Below are positions 34,164 to 49,100 of a stretch of 64,000 bases of DNA, one piece after another. The translations under genes and the position numbers were made by a program. The first letter of the stretch is position 1. The number at the start of each line of letters is the position of its first letter. The notes beneath the pieces were generated by a model. That model was not told the DNA's origin. It searched no databases and saw only the letters and a program-made list of their open reading frames with translations. This DNA is from Membranipora membranacea (taxonomy: Eukaryota > Bryozoa > Gymnolaemata > Cheilostomatida > Membraniporidae): positions 11,783,001 to 11,847,000 of the forward strand of contig OU612066.1 in the NCBI GenBank assembly GCA_914767715.1, read 5' to 3'.

Positions 34164-37100
34164 CTATGTGATTTCACTAGTTGTTGTACCTGGTTGTGTG
34201 TTGATTGATGTACCTGCTGGCATGCTGGTTGTAGTACCTGCTGGCATGCCGGTTGTTGTATCTGCTGGCATGCCGGTTGTTGTACCTGCTGGCATGCTGT
34301 TTGTTGTACCTGCTTGCATGCTGGTTGATGAACCTGCTTGCATGCCGGTTGTTGTACCTGCTGGCATGCTGGTTGTTGTACCTGCTGGCATGCTGGTTGT
34401 CGTAACTGCTGGCATTCTTGTTGTTGTACCTGCTTGTGTACTAATGGTTGTACCAGATTGCATGCTTGTTGTTGTATCGACCGATACCGACCCTGTTGAT
34501 GTAGTTAATATTGTGGTGGTGCTTGAGGATTCTGTGTTAGTGTTTAGCTCATCAGTGGTTGATTGTGATGATGACAGTTGAAGCCTCAGCGACTCTACTA
34601 GTGGGGTGTTCTCGGCAGATGATACTAGTACACTGATCACAGAATCATTGAGATTGTCCACCAGATAGGCTGTTAAAGTACTATCTGTCTCCTCTATTGT
34701 AGCAAAGTCCAGCATTACTATAACAGTGCTGACTGTGACGCTGTCATTCCTGGAAAGCAAAATCAAAATAATATAAATATGTATAATATGTTGTAATTGA
34801 CTTTATTCAACGTTCAACGTTAAATGTTGGTATAGTCTAAGTGCTCAGACAACTGGAAGTGTATGTTTGTGGCATAGCATTCGCTCACCCTACTTATTAT
34901 AGACTCCCACATCAAGTAGCCAAAATATTGCACTAGCTAATAATAGATCACCCCTAGCTAGCTGATCAAAACTCTAGCTAACATTTACGATTTATTTGCT
35001 ATTAGACTATGATGGGTATGACGTATAAGACCATGCATTAATAAAAATTGACCTGTTTATATATGAAAAGTTAAAGCATACTCATGGAGTATAGAATCTC
35101 TCTAATTGGATGAGGCCATGTGAATTGTGCTGGCTCAAATTTTGGATTGGATGAATCTGTTGGAATATTACCTGATTGAATGAACCACACATAGCATGTC
35201 GTCGCCACTGTTGTATGCGTCCAATATAGCTTCGCATACCTCCATCCCAAGTGTCGAGTAAGCGTCACTAGTTGTATTTAGATAGTCCGAGATCCAGCTT
35301 ATATTGAGCGATACATCTACTGTGAATGCATCTGATGATGAAAAGAAACGGTTTCATTTAATTCAATTATTTTTAGGAAGTCATTTTTTTTTAACCAAAT
35401 TATCTAGGAGTGTGGTCACTCGGCTATTGAATATGTCAGCTATTAATCTATGCCTGAGTTTCACCCGTGGTTCACCTTCCGCCAGATCATGGGCTTGAAA
35501 GCGTTCAATATTGTAAGCATGTGTATTTTCTCGAGATTTATAATTGATTCATTTAAGGTAGAGACACGGGGGTCTGCGAATATCAGCTTTCTATACACCG
35601 TTAGAAAGCTGCCGAGCTACTGAACGCTATGAACTCATCGAAGATGGAATTTGATGACGTTGCATCATTTTATCAAGAAAACGAGCCGAAAAAGGCTGTT
35701 TTTAGCAAAGTGGATGGCTGAGCTAATTTGATTGCTAGAAATTTCAAAACAGGTTATACTTATTCTTAGAGACATAGTTCATCCTAATTTATGGTTGAAA
35801 ATAATATATATCATGAGCCCAAAGTGGCTTTTTACGTCACGTCATGTTGTGTGTGATTTTCGAAATATGACGATATAATGTGAACCTTTAAGCAAAGATT
35901 TGAGATAGAATAAATGAGTGAGAGCCATTCCTTTTGCTTTTTTCCACTGAACTGCTGTTTAAATGACATACATCCAAATTTTCAGCAGGGTGAATAATTT
36001 ATGAAGATCAGCACAGACCATTGAAGGTAGATACATTTTACGCCATTTTTTCATAACGCGAAACATGCTGTCAAAAGGTCCATTACTGAGGCCAGAAATT
36101 TTTTTTTTGAAAGTTCCCACATACAAAGCCGCTCTGATGAGGCATAGTACAAACAGGAAATGCCAACAAAATATGGCACTGTGTATCGGTTGTCCCAGAA
36201 TTGCGCATCACAGAATACCCAAAAACACCTTAAAAAGCCCCTAAAATTGGCTGTTTTTGGCGTTCTGTGGTGCGTTATTCGGGAAAAACTGGTAAGTAGT
36301 GACATATTCTGTTGGCATTTCCTGTTTTTATATACTTAATCAAAGCGGCTTCGTATGTGAGAACTTCCAAAAAAAATTTGTCTGGCCTTAGTAATGGCCC
36401 TTTTGACAGCATGTTTGGCATTATTTAAAAATGACGCAAAATGTATCTACCTTCATCGGTCTGTCCTGATCTTGATTAATTTGTTATACTGCTGAGAATT
36501 CAGGTGTGTGTCATTTAAACAGCCCTCTAGTGGAAAAAAGCAAAAGATTTGGGTTTTATTTATTCAATCTATCTCAAATTCATGCTCAAAGTTTCACATC
36601 ATATCTTCAAATTTCAAAAATCACACACAACATGACTTTACGTAAAAAGCTACTTTGGGCTCATGATATATTATTTTCAACCAAATATTAAGATGAACTA
36701 TATCTCTAAGAATAAGTATAACCCGTTTTGAAATTTCTAGCAATCAAATAAGATCAGCAATCCACTTTACTAAAAACAGCCTTTTTGGCCTCATTTCCTT
36801 GATAAAATGATGCAACGTCAACCAATCCTATTTTTTTTGAGCTGTTAGCGATCAGTAGCCCATCAGCTTTCCAACGGTGTATGGAAAGTTGATATTTGCT
36901 GACCCCCGTGTCTCTACCTTAATAGTGGTATTGGGGGTATAAATACTGAGTATTTGCTTAATAAAGACTCAATCATGAGCGTTGTGCCCCACTCACCATA
37001 GTTACAATCTGTTTCATCAGTAGTTGTTGCTTTCAGAGAGGTCGACTCAGGGATAGCAGATTGATCAGTGCTGTATTCTGTATATGAAGAGGTCTCGGTA

Positions 37101-40100
37101 GGTGTGTCAGAGTTTGTAAAGCCCTCATCTGTTGTTGTAATCTGTACACTGGATAAACTTGAGGTTTCTGTACTCGAGTATGCCGAGTCTGTTGTCGACT
37201 CTGTTCCCTGACTTGAACCTTGGCTCGATAGCTCAGTGGGTTCAGTTGATTCTGTTGTCCCCTCTGATTGCTCAGTAGCGGATTCACTTGATGGGTAAGT
37301 ACTTTCAGAAATCTCTATTGTTGAATCAGTTGAGTATGAAGGCTCAGTACTTTCGGAGGTCTTGATTGTTGAGTCAGTGGAATATGAAGGCTCCGTGTTT
37401 TCCGAGGACGCTACTGATGATTCAGTGCTTTCAGAGGTATCTGCTGTAAAGTCAGATGTGTATGAAGGCTCTGTGCTTCCAGAGGTCTCTATTGTTGAAT
37501 CAGTACTTTCGGAGGTCTTGATTGTTGAGTCAGTGGAATATGAAGGCTCCGTGTTTTCCGAGGACGCTACTGATGATTCAGTGCTTTCAGAGGTATCTGC
37601 TGTAAAGTCAGATGTGTATGAAGGCTCTGTGCTTCCAGAGGTCTCTATTGTTGAATCAGTACTTTCGGAGGTCTTGATTGTTGAGTCAGTGAAGTATGAT
37701 GGCTCAGTACTTTCAGAGGTCTCTAATGTCGAGTCAGATGTGTATGAAGGCTCTGTGCTTTCAGAGGTCTCTAATGTCGAGTCAGATGTGTATGAAGGCT
37801 CTGTGCTTTCAGAGGTTACAATTGTTGAGTCAATACTTTCAGAAATCTCTATTGTTGAATCAGTTGAGTATGAAGGCTCCGTACCTTCAGAAGTCTCGAT
37901 TGTTGAGTCAGTAAAGTATGAAGGATCAGTACTTTCAGAGGAGGCTACTGTTGAGTCAGTATTATATGATAACTCAGTGCTTTCAGAGGTCTCTAATGTA
38001 GAGTCAGATGTGTATGAAGGCTCTGTGCTTCCAGAGGTCTCTATTGTTGAATCAGATGTGTATGAAGGCTCTGTGCTTTCAGAGGTCTCTAATGTTGAAT
38101 CAGTACTTTCGGAGGTCTTGATAGTTGAGTCAGTGAAGTATGAATGATCTGTGCTTTCCGAGGACGCTACTGTTGAGTCAGTATTGTATGATGACTCAGT
38201 GCTTTCAGAGGTCTCTATTGATGAATCAGTACTTTCGGAGGTCTCGATTGTTGAGTCTGTGAAATATGAAGGATCTGTGCTTTCAGAGGTCTCTAATGTC
38301 GAGTCAGATGTGTATGAAGGCTCTGTGCTTTCAGAGGTCTCTAATGTTGAACCAGTACTTTCGGAGGTCTTGATTGTTGAGTCAGTGAAGTATGAAGGAT
38401 CTGTGCTTTCCGAGGACGCTACTGTTGAGTCAGTTTTGTATGATGACTCAGTGCTTTCAGAGGTCTCTATTGTTGAATCAGTACTTTCGGAGGTCTCGAT
38501 TGTTGAGTCCGTGAAATATGAAGGATCTGTGCTTTCAGAGGTCTCTAATGTCGAGTCAGATGTGTATGAAGGCTCTGTGCTTTCAGAGGTCTCTAATGTT
38601 GAATCAGTACTTTCGGAGGTCTCGATTGTTGACTCCATGAAGTATGAAGGCTCTGTGCTTTCAGAGCTATCTAATGTTGAATCAGTTGAGTATGACGGAA
38701 CAGTCATTTCGGAGGTCTCGATTGTTGAGCTAGTGAAGTATGAAGGATCTATGATGATTTCAGAGGTCTCTTTTGTTGGCTCATCACTTGTAGAATAGCC
38801 ATCTGTGGTAATAGTATTAGCGGTAAAAGTAGGGAGGTTTGTATTACCTTCTAAGCTGGTCTCAGTGAACGATTCACTTGTCATCTCAGGCGAATAAGTT
38901 GTATCACCTGATGTTTGGCCAAATGTGCTATATTCAAGTGTTGGTGAGAAGCTGAACTCTGCTGTAGTGCTGATTGGGATATTTTCTATGGTGGATTTTG
39001 TGGACAGTTGATCGAGCAATGTACTGATGACATCTGGGTCAGTGATGATAGTAATGGTGAAGCTGGTGAATCCATCCAGGTTGTCTACAAGGTACATTGT
39101 CAGGGTGTTTTCTGTATCCGTGGTGTCAGTCAACTGGGAGAAAATTATTGCAACATCAGCGATAATTGAGCCTTGCCTGCAAACAAACAGATAGAGCATT
39201 GAATTGTGAGACACAATAATACAGAGGTATGAAATAATCTCTTGCTTTACTATGGAATGGTTACCAGTGACCTGACTTGCCACAGGAAGAGTCAGGTACT
39301 AGCTAGGAAAGATTGAGATTCCAATTCTATGCTGTTGGTAAAGTGAAACATTATACTTGTTCACATAATGTTCCTTATGAGTTTTCTTCGGAAATCTGAA
39401 AAAACTCCTATGCTACTTGTAACGGCTCCAGAAAAACACATCTGTGTTACATCGTTGAAACATTGAATTGCACTCATATATGGAAATACACAACAGGTAA
39501 ACGAATCTCGGAATGGACATTGGAAAGATGAAAGGTTGAAATGTTTTGAAGCGCAGAAAATTCTATGTTGAAAGATATGAAGTGGAGAAGGCAAGCTGAA
39601 GCGAAGGCATAACCATCTCACCGATAAGAATGTGAGATGCAAGGTTTGGGTATGGCCGAGAAAAAACTGAAGCTAGTTTGACCTTGGGAATTTGGTGAAA
39701 GCCTGAAGGTGAAATTTCTGGAAAATTGCAAGAAGGTTGAAAGGCTGCCATAAGAGGAGGAGAGGCAAAATTCATACAGGAGAATTAGCATAGCCTTGCA
39801 CCATATTTGAAAAGGAGGCGTGTACAGCATTTGCTTAGCAAGGCTTATGGTATAAGCATGAATCAAAATTAACATGGATAGCCGCAATTTGGAGTCAAGA
39901 CACAGCAGAAGGCGCTAGATTATTGTAACGCTGTGTCATCATTATTTATCAAAAAAAAAGATTGTTGCGTCAACTATATTTTTAAAGCCCCCCTAATGCT
40001 GATCTGTTTGCTGTAGTGAAGGTTTCTTATGTGGGATTGCCTGCATGAAGAAAGTTAGAGGAGTTTTACTCATGCAGGACTATGCTCCAAATTAATTAAC

Positions 40101-43100
40101 AACCAATCAAAAGCTTATATTATTACCTATATTTTGGACCTTTGAAGATTGGAGGTATTGAATGCTGCATTAGAAATGCTAAAGTTCATAAATATCTGTA
40201 GATAAAGGGCGGTGGTAGTTGTCACAATTCAATTAATCCCAGCCAGTTGCAGACGCCATTCATGCTGCGCTCTCTAGATCTCTGGATACTGTTATGAAGT
40301 TCTCTTTGTAGTGAAGCCGTGTTTATACCATATAGGGTTGTGTGCTGTGTCCATGTGTTGCACAAACTAACAATAACTGTCTTATCTGGTGCATTTTTAA
40401 GCCCCTGGAGATTGCAGGATGGTAATGATTTATATTTGCTGATAAGTGAAGTGTATGAATTGTCATTCTGTCCTTGTAATACTGACATGAATTGACTAGA
40501 TTATTGTCTGAGTGGGCAAGGCTGACAACTATAGTTTGGTATTATAATCCTTTCCTTGCTTCAGTTAAGAGCAGCTGCTGCTGATAGTGAATAATGAGTG
40601 AATAACTTCTGCTGGCCTACATCAACATTGGTATCAAATTGATTTTTTTTACTTAGTTATGCTATCTTATGCCAGGACGCTCTCTGTTTCCTATAAGATA
40701 GTTATGACTGCAATATCATCTCCTCTTACTCAGATGTCGTCCTCAAAACATGTCCTGTAGTTGTCTGATTGCCTGAGAAATGAGTGACACCTCTTGTTCC
40801 CTTGGCCTCCGTGACATCACTTCTCTCAGTGAGTGAATGATCAGTAGTAAGGTCAGTATTCCCATCAACCTCTAGTGTTGAGGCCGAACCCTCTTCATTT
40901 GTGGTCAAAACCAATTGGTTGGGATCACTCGTTGATGAACCAAGATCACTTCCAGTTGGTGGAGTAAAACGACCATTCTGATCAGATGAAAATGAAATAG
41001 AGTCAAAATCAGTGGTTAGTTCAGTGAAGGTAAAGTCAGTCGTAGACTGGGATACAACTTTGTCAGTGGTGGAGAATGACCTTCCAGGCTCTGTTGTTTG
41101 TTCAGTAGACCCAACACGATCTTCTTCAGTAGTCAGCAGAGTGGAACCTGAATCAGTGGTAAAATCTGTGGCTGAGGTTTCAGCTGTTGTTTCAGAATCA
41201 GATTCTGCTGTGAATTGACTAAAGCCTTGTTCTCTTCCCGATCCACTCACTTCACTGCCCTCTGTTGAGGATGACAACCTCAGATCAGTTGTTTGGTCGC
41301 TAGTTATATCCTTCTCTGTTGTTGTAGCCACTCCGTCTTCATTAGTGGTTGATACACTCAGACCAGTCTCAACTGAGGTAGCGAAGGGGCCAGTCACATC
41401 AGTGGTAGATGAAATAGAGTCAAGATCAGTAGTTAGTTCAGTGAAGGTATTATCAGTTGTAGACTGGGATACATCTTTGTCAGTGGTGGAGAATGAACTT
41501 CCAGGCTCCGTTGTTTGTTCTGTAGACCCAACAAAGTCTTCTTCAGTGGTCAGCAGTGTGGAACCAGAGTCAGTGGTAAAGTCTGTGGCAGATGTTTCAA
41601 CTGTTGTTTCAAAATCGGATTCTGCTGTTGATTGACTAGAACCTTGTTCTCTTCTCGATCCACTCACTTCACTGCGCTCTGTTGAAGAGGACAACCTCAG
41701 ATCAGTTGTTTGGTCTGTAGTTATATCATTCTCTGTTGTTGAGGCCACTCCATCTTCATATGTAGTTGATCCACTAAGACCAGGCTCAGTTGAGGTAGCG
41801 AAGGGGCCAGTCACATCAGTGGAAGATGCAATAGAATCAAGTTCAGTAGTTTGTTCAGTGAAGGTAATATCAGTTGTAGACTGGGATACATCTTTGTCAG
41901 TGGTGGAGATTGGACTTCCAGGCTCCGTTGTTTGTTCAGGAGACCCAACACGATCTTCTTCAGTGGTCAGCAGTGTGGAACCAGATTCAGTGCTGAAATC
42001 TGTGGCTGAGGTTTCAACTGTTGTTTGAATATCGGATTCTGTTGTGGATTTATTAAAGCCTTGTTCTCTTCCCGATCCAGTTACTTCACTTCCATCTGTT
42101 GAGGATGACAACCTCAGATCAGTGGTTAGGTCAGTTGTTCTATCATTCTCTGTTGTTGAGGACACTCTGTCCTTATTTGTAGTTGATGTACCCAGACCCG
42201 TCTCAGTTGAGGTAGCGAAGGGGCCAGTCACATCAGTGGTAGATGAAATAGAGTCAAGATCAGCAGTTAGTTCAGTAAAGGTATTATCAGTTGTAAACCG
42301 GGATACATCTTTGTCAGTGGAGGAGATTGGACTTCCAGGCTCCGTTGTTTGTTCTGTAGACCCAACAAAGTCTTCTTCAGTGGTCGGCAGTGTGGAACCA
42401 GAGTCAGTGGTAAAGTCTGTGGCAGATGTTTCAACTGTTGCTTCAAAATCTGATTCTGTTGTGGATTGACTAGAACCTTGTTCTCTTCCCGATCCACTCA
42501 CTTCACTGCCCTCTGTTGAAGAGGACAACCTCAGATCAGTTGTTTGGTCTGTAGTTCTATCATTCTCTGTTGTTGAGGCCACTCCGTCTTCATTCGTGGT
42601 TGATGCACTTAGACCAGACGCAGTTGAGGTAGCAAAGGGGTCGGTCACATCAGTGGAAGATGAAACAGAGTCAAGCTCTGTAGTCAGTTCAGTGAAGGTG
42701 ATATCGGTTGTAGACTGGGATACATCTTTGTCAGTGGTGGGGAATGGACTTCCAGGCTCTGTTGTTTGTACAGTAGACTCAACAAGGTCTTCTTCAGTGG
42801 TCAGCAGTGTGGAACCAGATTCAGTGCTGAAATCTGTGGCTGAGGTTTCAACTGTTGTTTCAAAATCTGATTCTGTTGTGGATTGACTAAAGCCTTGTTC
42901 TCTTCCCGATCCACTCACTTCACTGCCCTCTGTTGAGGATGACAACCTCAGATCAGTTGTTTGGTCTGTAGTTATATCATTCTCTGTTGTTGAGGCCACT
43001 CCATCTTCATTTGTAGTTGATCCACTAAGACCAGGCTCAGTTGAGGTAGCGAAGGGGCCAGTCACATCAGTGGTAGATGAAATAGAATCAAGTTCAGTAG

Positions 43101-46100
43101 TTTGTTCAGTGAAGGTAATATCAGTTGTAGACTGGGATACATCTTTGTCAGTGGTGGAGATTGGACTTCCAGGCTCCGTTGTTTGTTCAGTAGACCCAAC
43201 ACGATCTTCTTCAGTAGTCAGCAGTGTTGAACCAGATTCAGTTCTGAAATCTGTGGCTGAGGTTTCGACTGTTGTTTCAAAATCGGATTCTGTTGTTGGT
43301 TGACTAGAACCTTGTTCTCTTCCTGGTCCAGTTACTTCACTGGCATCTGTTGTTGATGACAACCACAGATCAGTGGTTAGGTCAGTAGTTCTATCATTCT
43401 CTGTTGTTGAGGCCACTCCGTCTTCATTAGTGGTTGATGCACTCAGACCTGCCTGAGTTGAGATAGCAAAGGGGCCAGTCACATCAGTGGAAGATGAAAT
43501 AGAGTCAAGATCAGTAGTTAGTTCAGTGAAGGTATTATCAGTTGTAGACCGGGATACATATTTGTCAGTGGTGGAGAATGGACTTCCAGGCTCTGTTGTT
43601 TGTACAGTAGACCCAACAAGGTCTTCTTCAGTGGTCAGCAGTGTGGAACCAGATTCAGTGCTGAAATCTGTGGCTGAGGTTTCAACTGTTGTTTCAAAAT
43701 CTGATTCTGTTGTGGATTGACTAAAGCCTTGTTCTCTTCCCGATCCACTCACTTCACTGCCCTCTGTTGAGGATGACAACCTCAGATCAGTTGGTTGGTC
43801 TGTAGTTATATCATTCTCTGTTGTTGAGGCCACTCCATCTTCATTTGTAGTTGATCCACTAAGACCAGGCTCAGTTGAGGTAGCGAAGGGGCCAGTCACA
43901 TCAGTGGTAGATGAAATAGAATCAAGTTCAGTAGTTTGTTCAGTGAAGGTAATATCAGTTGTAGACCGGGATACATATTTGTCAGTGGTGGAGAATGGAC
44001 TTCCAGGCTCTGTTGTTTGTACAGTAGACCCAACAAGGTCTTCTTCAGTGGTCAGCAGTGTGGAACCAGATTCAGTGCTGAAATCTGTGGCTGAGGTTTC
44101 AACTGTTGTTTCAAAATCTGATTCTGTTGTGGATTGACTAAAGCCTTGTTCTCTTCCCGATCCACTCACTTCACTGCCCTCTGTTGAGGATGACAACCTC
44201 AGATCAGTTGGTTGGTCTGTAGTTATATCATTCTCTGTTGTTGAGGCCACTCCATCTTCATTTGTAGTTGATCCACTAAGACCAGGCTCAGTTGAGGTAG
44301 CGAAGGGGCCAGTCACATCAGTGGTAGATGAAATAGAATCAAGTTCAGTAGTTTGTTCAGTGAAGGTAATATCAGTTGTAGACCGGGATACATATTTGTC
44401 AGTGGTGGAGAATGGACTTCCAGGCTCTGTTGTTTGTACAGTAGACCCAACAAGGTCTTCTTCAGTGGTCGGCAGTGCGGAACCAGAGTCAGTGGTGAAG
44501 TCTGTGGCAGATGTTTCAACTGTTGCTTCAAAATCTGATTCTGTTGTGGATTGACTAGAACCTTGTTCTCTTCCCGATCCACTCACTTCACTGCCCTCTG
44601 TTGAAGAGGACAACCTCAGATCAGTGGTTAGGTCAGTAGTTCTATCATTTTCTGTTGTTGAGGCCACTCCGTCCTTATTTGTAGTTGATGTACCCAGACC
44701 AGTCTCAGTTGAGGTAGCGAAGGGGCCAGTGACATCAGTGGTAGATGAAATAGAGTCAAGATCAGTAGTTAGTTCAGTGAAGGTATTATCAGTTGTAAAC
44801 CGGGATACATCTTTGTCAGTGGAGGAGATTGGACTTCCAGGCTCCGCTGTTTTTTCTGTAGACCCAACAAAGTCTTCTTCAGTGGTCGGCAGTGTGGAAC
44901 CAGAGTCAGTGGTAAAGTCTGTGGCAGATGTTTCAACTGTTGCTTCAAAATCTGATTCTGTTGTGGATTGACTAGAACCTTGTTCTCTTCCCGATCCACT
45001 CACTTCACTGCCCTCTGTTGAAGAGGACAACCTCAGATCAGTTGTTTGGTCTGTAGTTCTATCATTCTCTGTTGTTGAGGCCACTCCGTCTTCATTCGTG
45101 GTTGATGCACTTAGACCAGACGCAGTTGAGGTAGCAAAGGGGTCGGTCACATCAGTGGAAGATGAAACAGAGTCAAGCTCTGTAGTCAGTTCAGTGAAGG
45201 TGATATCGGTTGTAGACTGGGATACATCTTTGTCAGTGGTGGGGAATGGACTTCCAGGCTCTGTTGTTTGTACAGTAGACTCAACAAGGTCTTCTTCAGT
45301 GGTCAGCAGTGTGGAACCAGATTCAGTGCTGAAATCTGTGGCTGAGGTTTCAACTGTTGTTTCAAAATCTGATTCTGTTGTGGATTGACTAAAGCCTTGT
45401 TCTCTTCCCGATCCACTCACTTCACTGCCCTCTGTTGAGGATGACAACCTCAGATCAGTTGTTTGGTCTGTAGTTATATCATTCTCTGTTGTTGAGGCCA
45501 CTCCATCTTCATTTGTAGTTGATCCACTAAGACCAGGCTCAGTTGAGGTAGCGAAGGGGCCAGTCACATCAGTGGTTGATGAAATAGAATCAAGTTCAGT
45601 AGTTTGTTCAGTGAAGGTAATATCAGTTGTAGACTGGGATACATCTTTGTCAGTGGTGGAGATTGGACTTCCAGGCTCCGTTGTTTGTTCAGTAGACCCA
45701 ACACGATCTTCTTCAGTAGTCAGCAGTGTTGAACCAGATTCAGTTCTGAAATCTGTGGCTGAGGTTTCGACTGTTGTTTCAAAATCGGATTCTGTTGTTG
45801 GTTGACTAGAACCTTGTTCTCTTCCTGGTCCAGTTACTTCACTGGCATCTGTTGTTGATGACAACCACAGATCAGTGGTTAGGTCAGTAGTTCTATCATT
45901 CTCTGTTGTTGAGGCCACTCCGTCTTCATTAGTGGTTGATGCACTCAGACCTGCCTGAGTTGAGATAGCAAAGGGGCCAGTCACATCAGTGGAAGATGAA
46001 ATAGAGTCAAGATCAGTAGTTAGTTCAGTGAAGGTATTATCAGTTGTAGACCGGGATACATATTTGTCAGTGGTGGAGAATGGACTTCCAGGCTCTGTTG

Positions 46101-49100
46101 TTTGTACAGTAGACCCAACAAGGTCTTCTTCAGTGGTCAGCAGTGTGGAACCAGATTCAGTGCTGAAATCTGTGGCTGAGGTTTCAACTGTTGTTTCAAA
46201 ATCTGATTCTGTTGTGGATTGACTAAAGCCTTGTTCTCTTCCCGATCCACTCACTTCACTGCCCTCTGTTGAGGATGACAACCTCAGATCAGTTGGTTGG
46301 TCTGTAGTTATATCATTCTCTGTTGTTGAGGCCACTCCATCTTCATTTGTAGTTGATCCACTAAGACCAGGCTCAGTTGAGGTAGCGAAGGGGCCAGTCA
46401 CATCAGTGGTAGATGAAATAGAATCAAGTTCAGTAGTTTGTTCAGTGAAGGTAATATCAGTTGTAGACCGGGATACATATTTGTCAGTGGTGGAGAATGG
46501 ACTTCCAGGCTCTGTTGTTTGTACAGTAGACCCAACAAGGTCTTCTTCAGTGGTCGGCAGTGCGGAACCAGAGTCAGTGGTGAAGTCTGTGGCAGATGTT
46601 TCAACTGTTGCTTCAAAATCTGATTCTGTTGTGGATTGACTAGAACCTTGTTCTCTTCCCGATCCACTCACTTCACTGCCCTCTGTTGAAGAGGACAACC
46701 TCAGATCAGTGGTTAGGTCAGTAGTTCTATCATTTTCTGTTGTTGAGGCCACTCCGTCCTTATTTGTAGTTGATGTACCCAGACCAGTCTCAGTTGAGGT
46801 AGCGAAGGGGCCAGTGACATCAGTGGTAGATGAAATAGAGTCAAGATCAGTAGTTAGTTCAGTGAAGGTATTATCAGTTGTAAACCGGGATACATCTTTG
46901 TCAGTGGAGGAGATTGGACTTCCAGGCTCCGTTGTTTGTTCTGTAGACCCAACAAAGTCTTCTTCAGTGGTCGGCAGTGTGGAACCAGAGTCAGTGGTAA
47001 AGTCTGTGGCAGATGTTTCAACTGTTGCTTCAAAATCTGATTCTGTTGTGGATTGACTAGAACCTTGTTCACTTCCTGATCCAGTTACTTCACTTCCATC
47101 TGTTGAGGATGACAACCTCATATCAGTTGTTTGGTCTGTTGTTATATCATTCTCTGTTGTTGAGGCCACTCCGTCTTCATTTGTAGTTGATGCACTAAGA
47201 CCAGGCTCAGTTAAGGTAGCAAAGGGGCCAGTCACATCAGTGGTAGATGAAATAGAATCAAGTTCAGTAGTTTGTTCAGTGAAGGTAATATCAGTTATAG
47301 ACTTGGATCCATCTTTGTCAGTGGTGGAGATTGGACTTCCAGGCTCCGTTGTTTGTTCAGTAGACACAACAGGATCTTCTTCAGTAGTCAGAAGTGTTGA
47401 ACCAGTGCTGAAATCTGTGGCTGAGGTTTCGACTGTTGTTTCAAAATCGGATTCTGTTGTTGATTGACTAGAACCTTGTTCTCTTCCTGATCCAGTTACT
47501 TCACTGGCATCTGTTGTTGATGACAACCACAGATCAGTGGTTAGGTCAGTAGTTCTATCATTCTCTGTTGTTGAGGCCACTCCGTCTTCATTAGTGGTAG
47601 ATGCACTCAGACCAGCCTGAGTTGAGATAGCAAAGGGGCCAGTCACATCAGTGGAAGATGAAATAGAGTCAAGATCAGTAGTTAGTTCAGTGAAGGTATT
47701 ATCAGTTGTAGACCGGGATACATATTTGTCAGTGGTGGAGAATGGACTTCCAGGCTCTGTTGTTTGTACAGTAGACCCAACAAGGTCTTCTTCAGTGGTC
47801 AGCAGTGTGGAACCAGATTCAGTGCTGAAATCTGTGGCTGAGGTTTCAACTGTTGTTTCAAAATCTGATTCTGTTGTGGATTGACTAAAGCCTTGTTCTC
47901 TTCCCGATCCACTCACTTCACTGCCCTCTGTTGAGGATGACAACCTCAGATCAGTTGGGTGGTCTGTAGTTATATCATTCTCTGTTGTTGAGGCCACTCC
48001 ATCTTCATTTGTAGTTGATCCACTAAGACCAGGCTCAGTTGAGGTAGCGAAGGGGCCAGTCACATCAGTGGTAGATGAAATAGAATCAAGTTCAGTAGTT
48101 TGTTCAGTGAAGGTAATATCAGTTGTAGACCGGGATACATATTTGTCAGTGGTGGAGAATGGACTTCCAGGCTCTGTTGTTTGTACAGTAGACCCAACAA
48201 GGTCTTCTTCAGTGATCGGCAGTGCGGAACCAGAGTCAGTGGTGAAGTCTGTGGCAGATGTTTCAACTGTTGCTTCAAAATCTGATTCTGTTGTGGATTG
48301 ACTAGAACCTTGTTCTCTTCCCGATCCACTCACTTCACTGCCCTCTGTTGAAGAGGACAACCTCAGATCAGTGGTTAGGTCAGTAGTTCTATCATTTTCT
48401 GTTGTTGAGGCCACTCCGTCCTTATTTGTAGTTGATGTACCCAGACCAGTCTCAGTTGAGGTAGCGAAGGGGCCAGTGACATCAGTGGTAGATGAAATAG
48501 AGTCAAGATCAGTAGTTAGTTCAGTGAAGGTATTATCAGTTGTAAACCGGGATACATCTTTGTCACTGGAGGAGATTGGACTTCCAGGCTCCGTTGTTTG
48601 TTCTGTAGACCCAACAAAGTCTTCTTCAGTGGTCGGCAGTGTGGAACCAGAGTCAGTGGTAAAGTCTGTGGCAGATGTTTCAACTGTTGCTTCAAAATCT
48701 GATTCTGCTGTGGATTGACTAGAACCTTGTTCTCTTCCTGATCCAGTTACTTCACTTCCATCTGTTGAGGATGACAACCTCAGATCAGTTGTTTGGTCTG
48801 TTGTTATATCATTCTCTGTTGTTGAGGCCACTCCGTCTTCATTTGTAGTTGATGCACTAAGACCAGGCTCAGTTGAGGTAGCAAAGGGGCCAGTCACATC
48901 AGTGGTAGATGAAATAGAATCAAGTTCAGTAGTTTGTTCAGTGAAGGTAATATCAGTTGTAGACTGGGATACATCTTTGTCAGTGGTGGAGATTGGACTT
49001 CCAGGCTCCGTTGTTTGTTCAGTAGACCCAACACGATCTTCTTCAGTAGTCAGCAGTGATGAACCAGATTCAGTGCTGAAATCTGTGGCTGAGGTTTCGA

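Noticed and set aside
34200-34480. CRISPR-like regular short repeats
   Set aside because: A coding minisatellite in an animal mucin exon: units are contiguous without unique spacers.
40726-40731. Stop codon ending the giant 16.4-kb frame as the true end of the mucin
   Set aside because: The TAA overlaps a strong donor (GA|GTAAGA at 40730). An acceptor at 40438 continues in phase into a SEA-like exon, and the summed exons stay in frame to the final stop.
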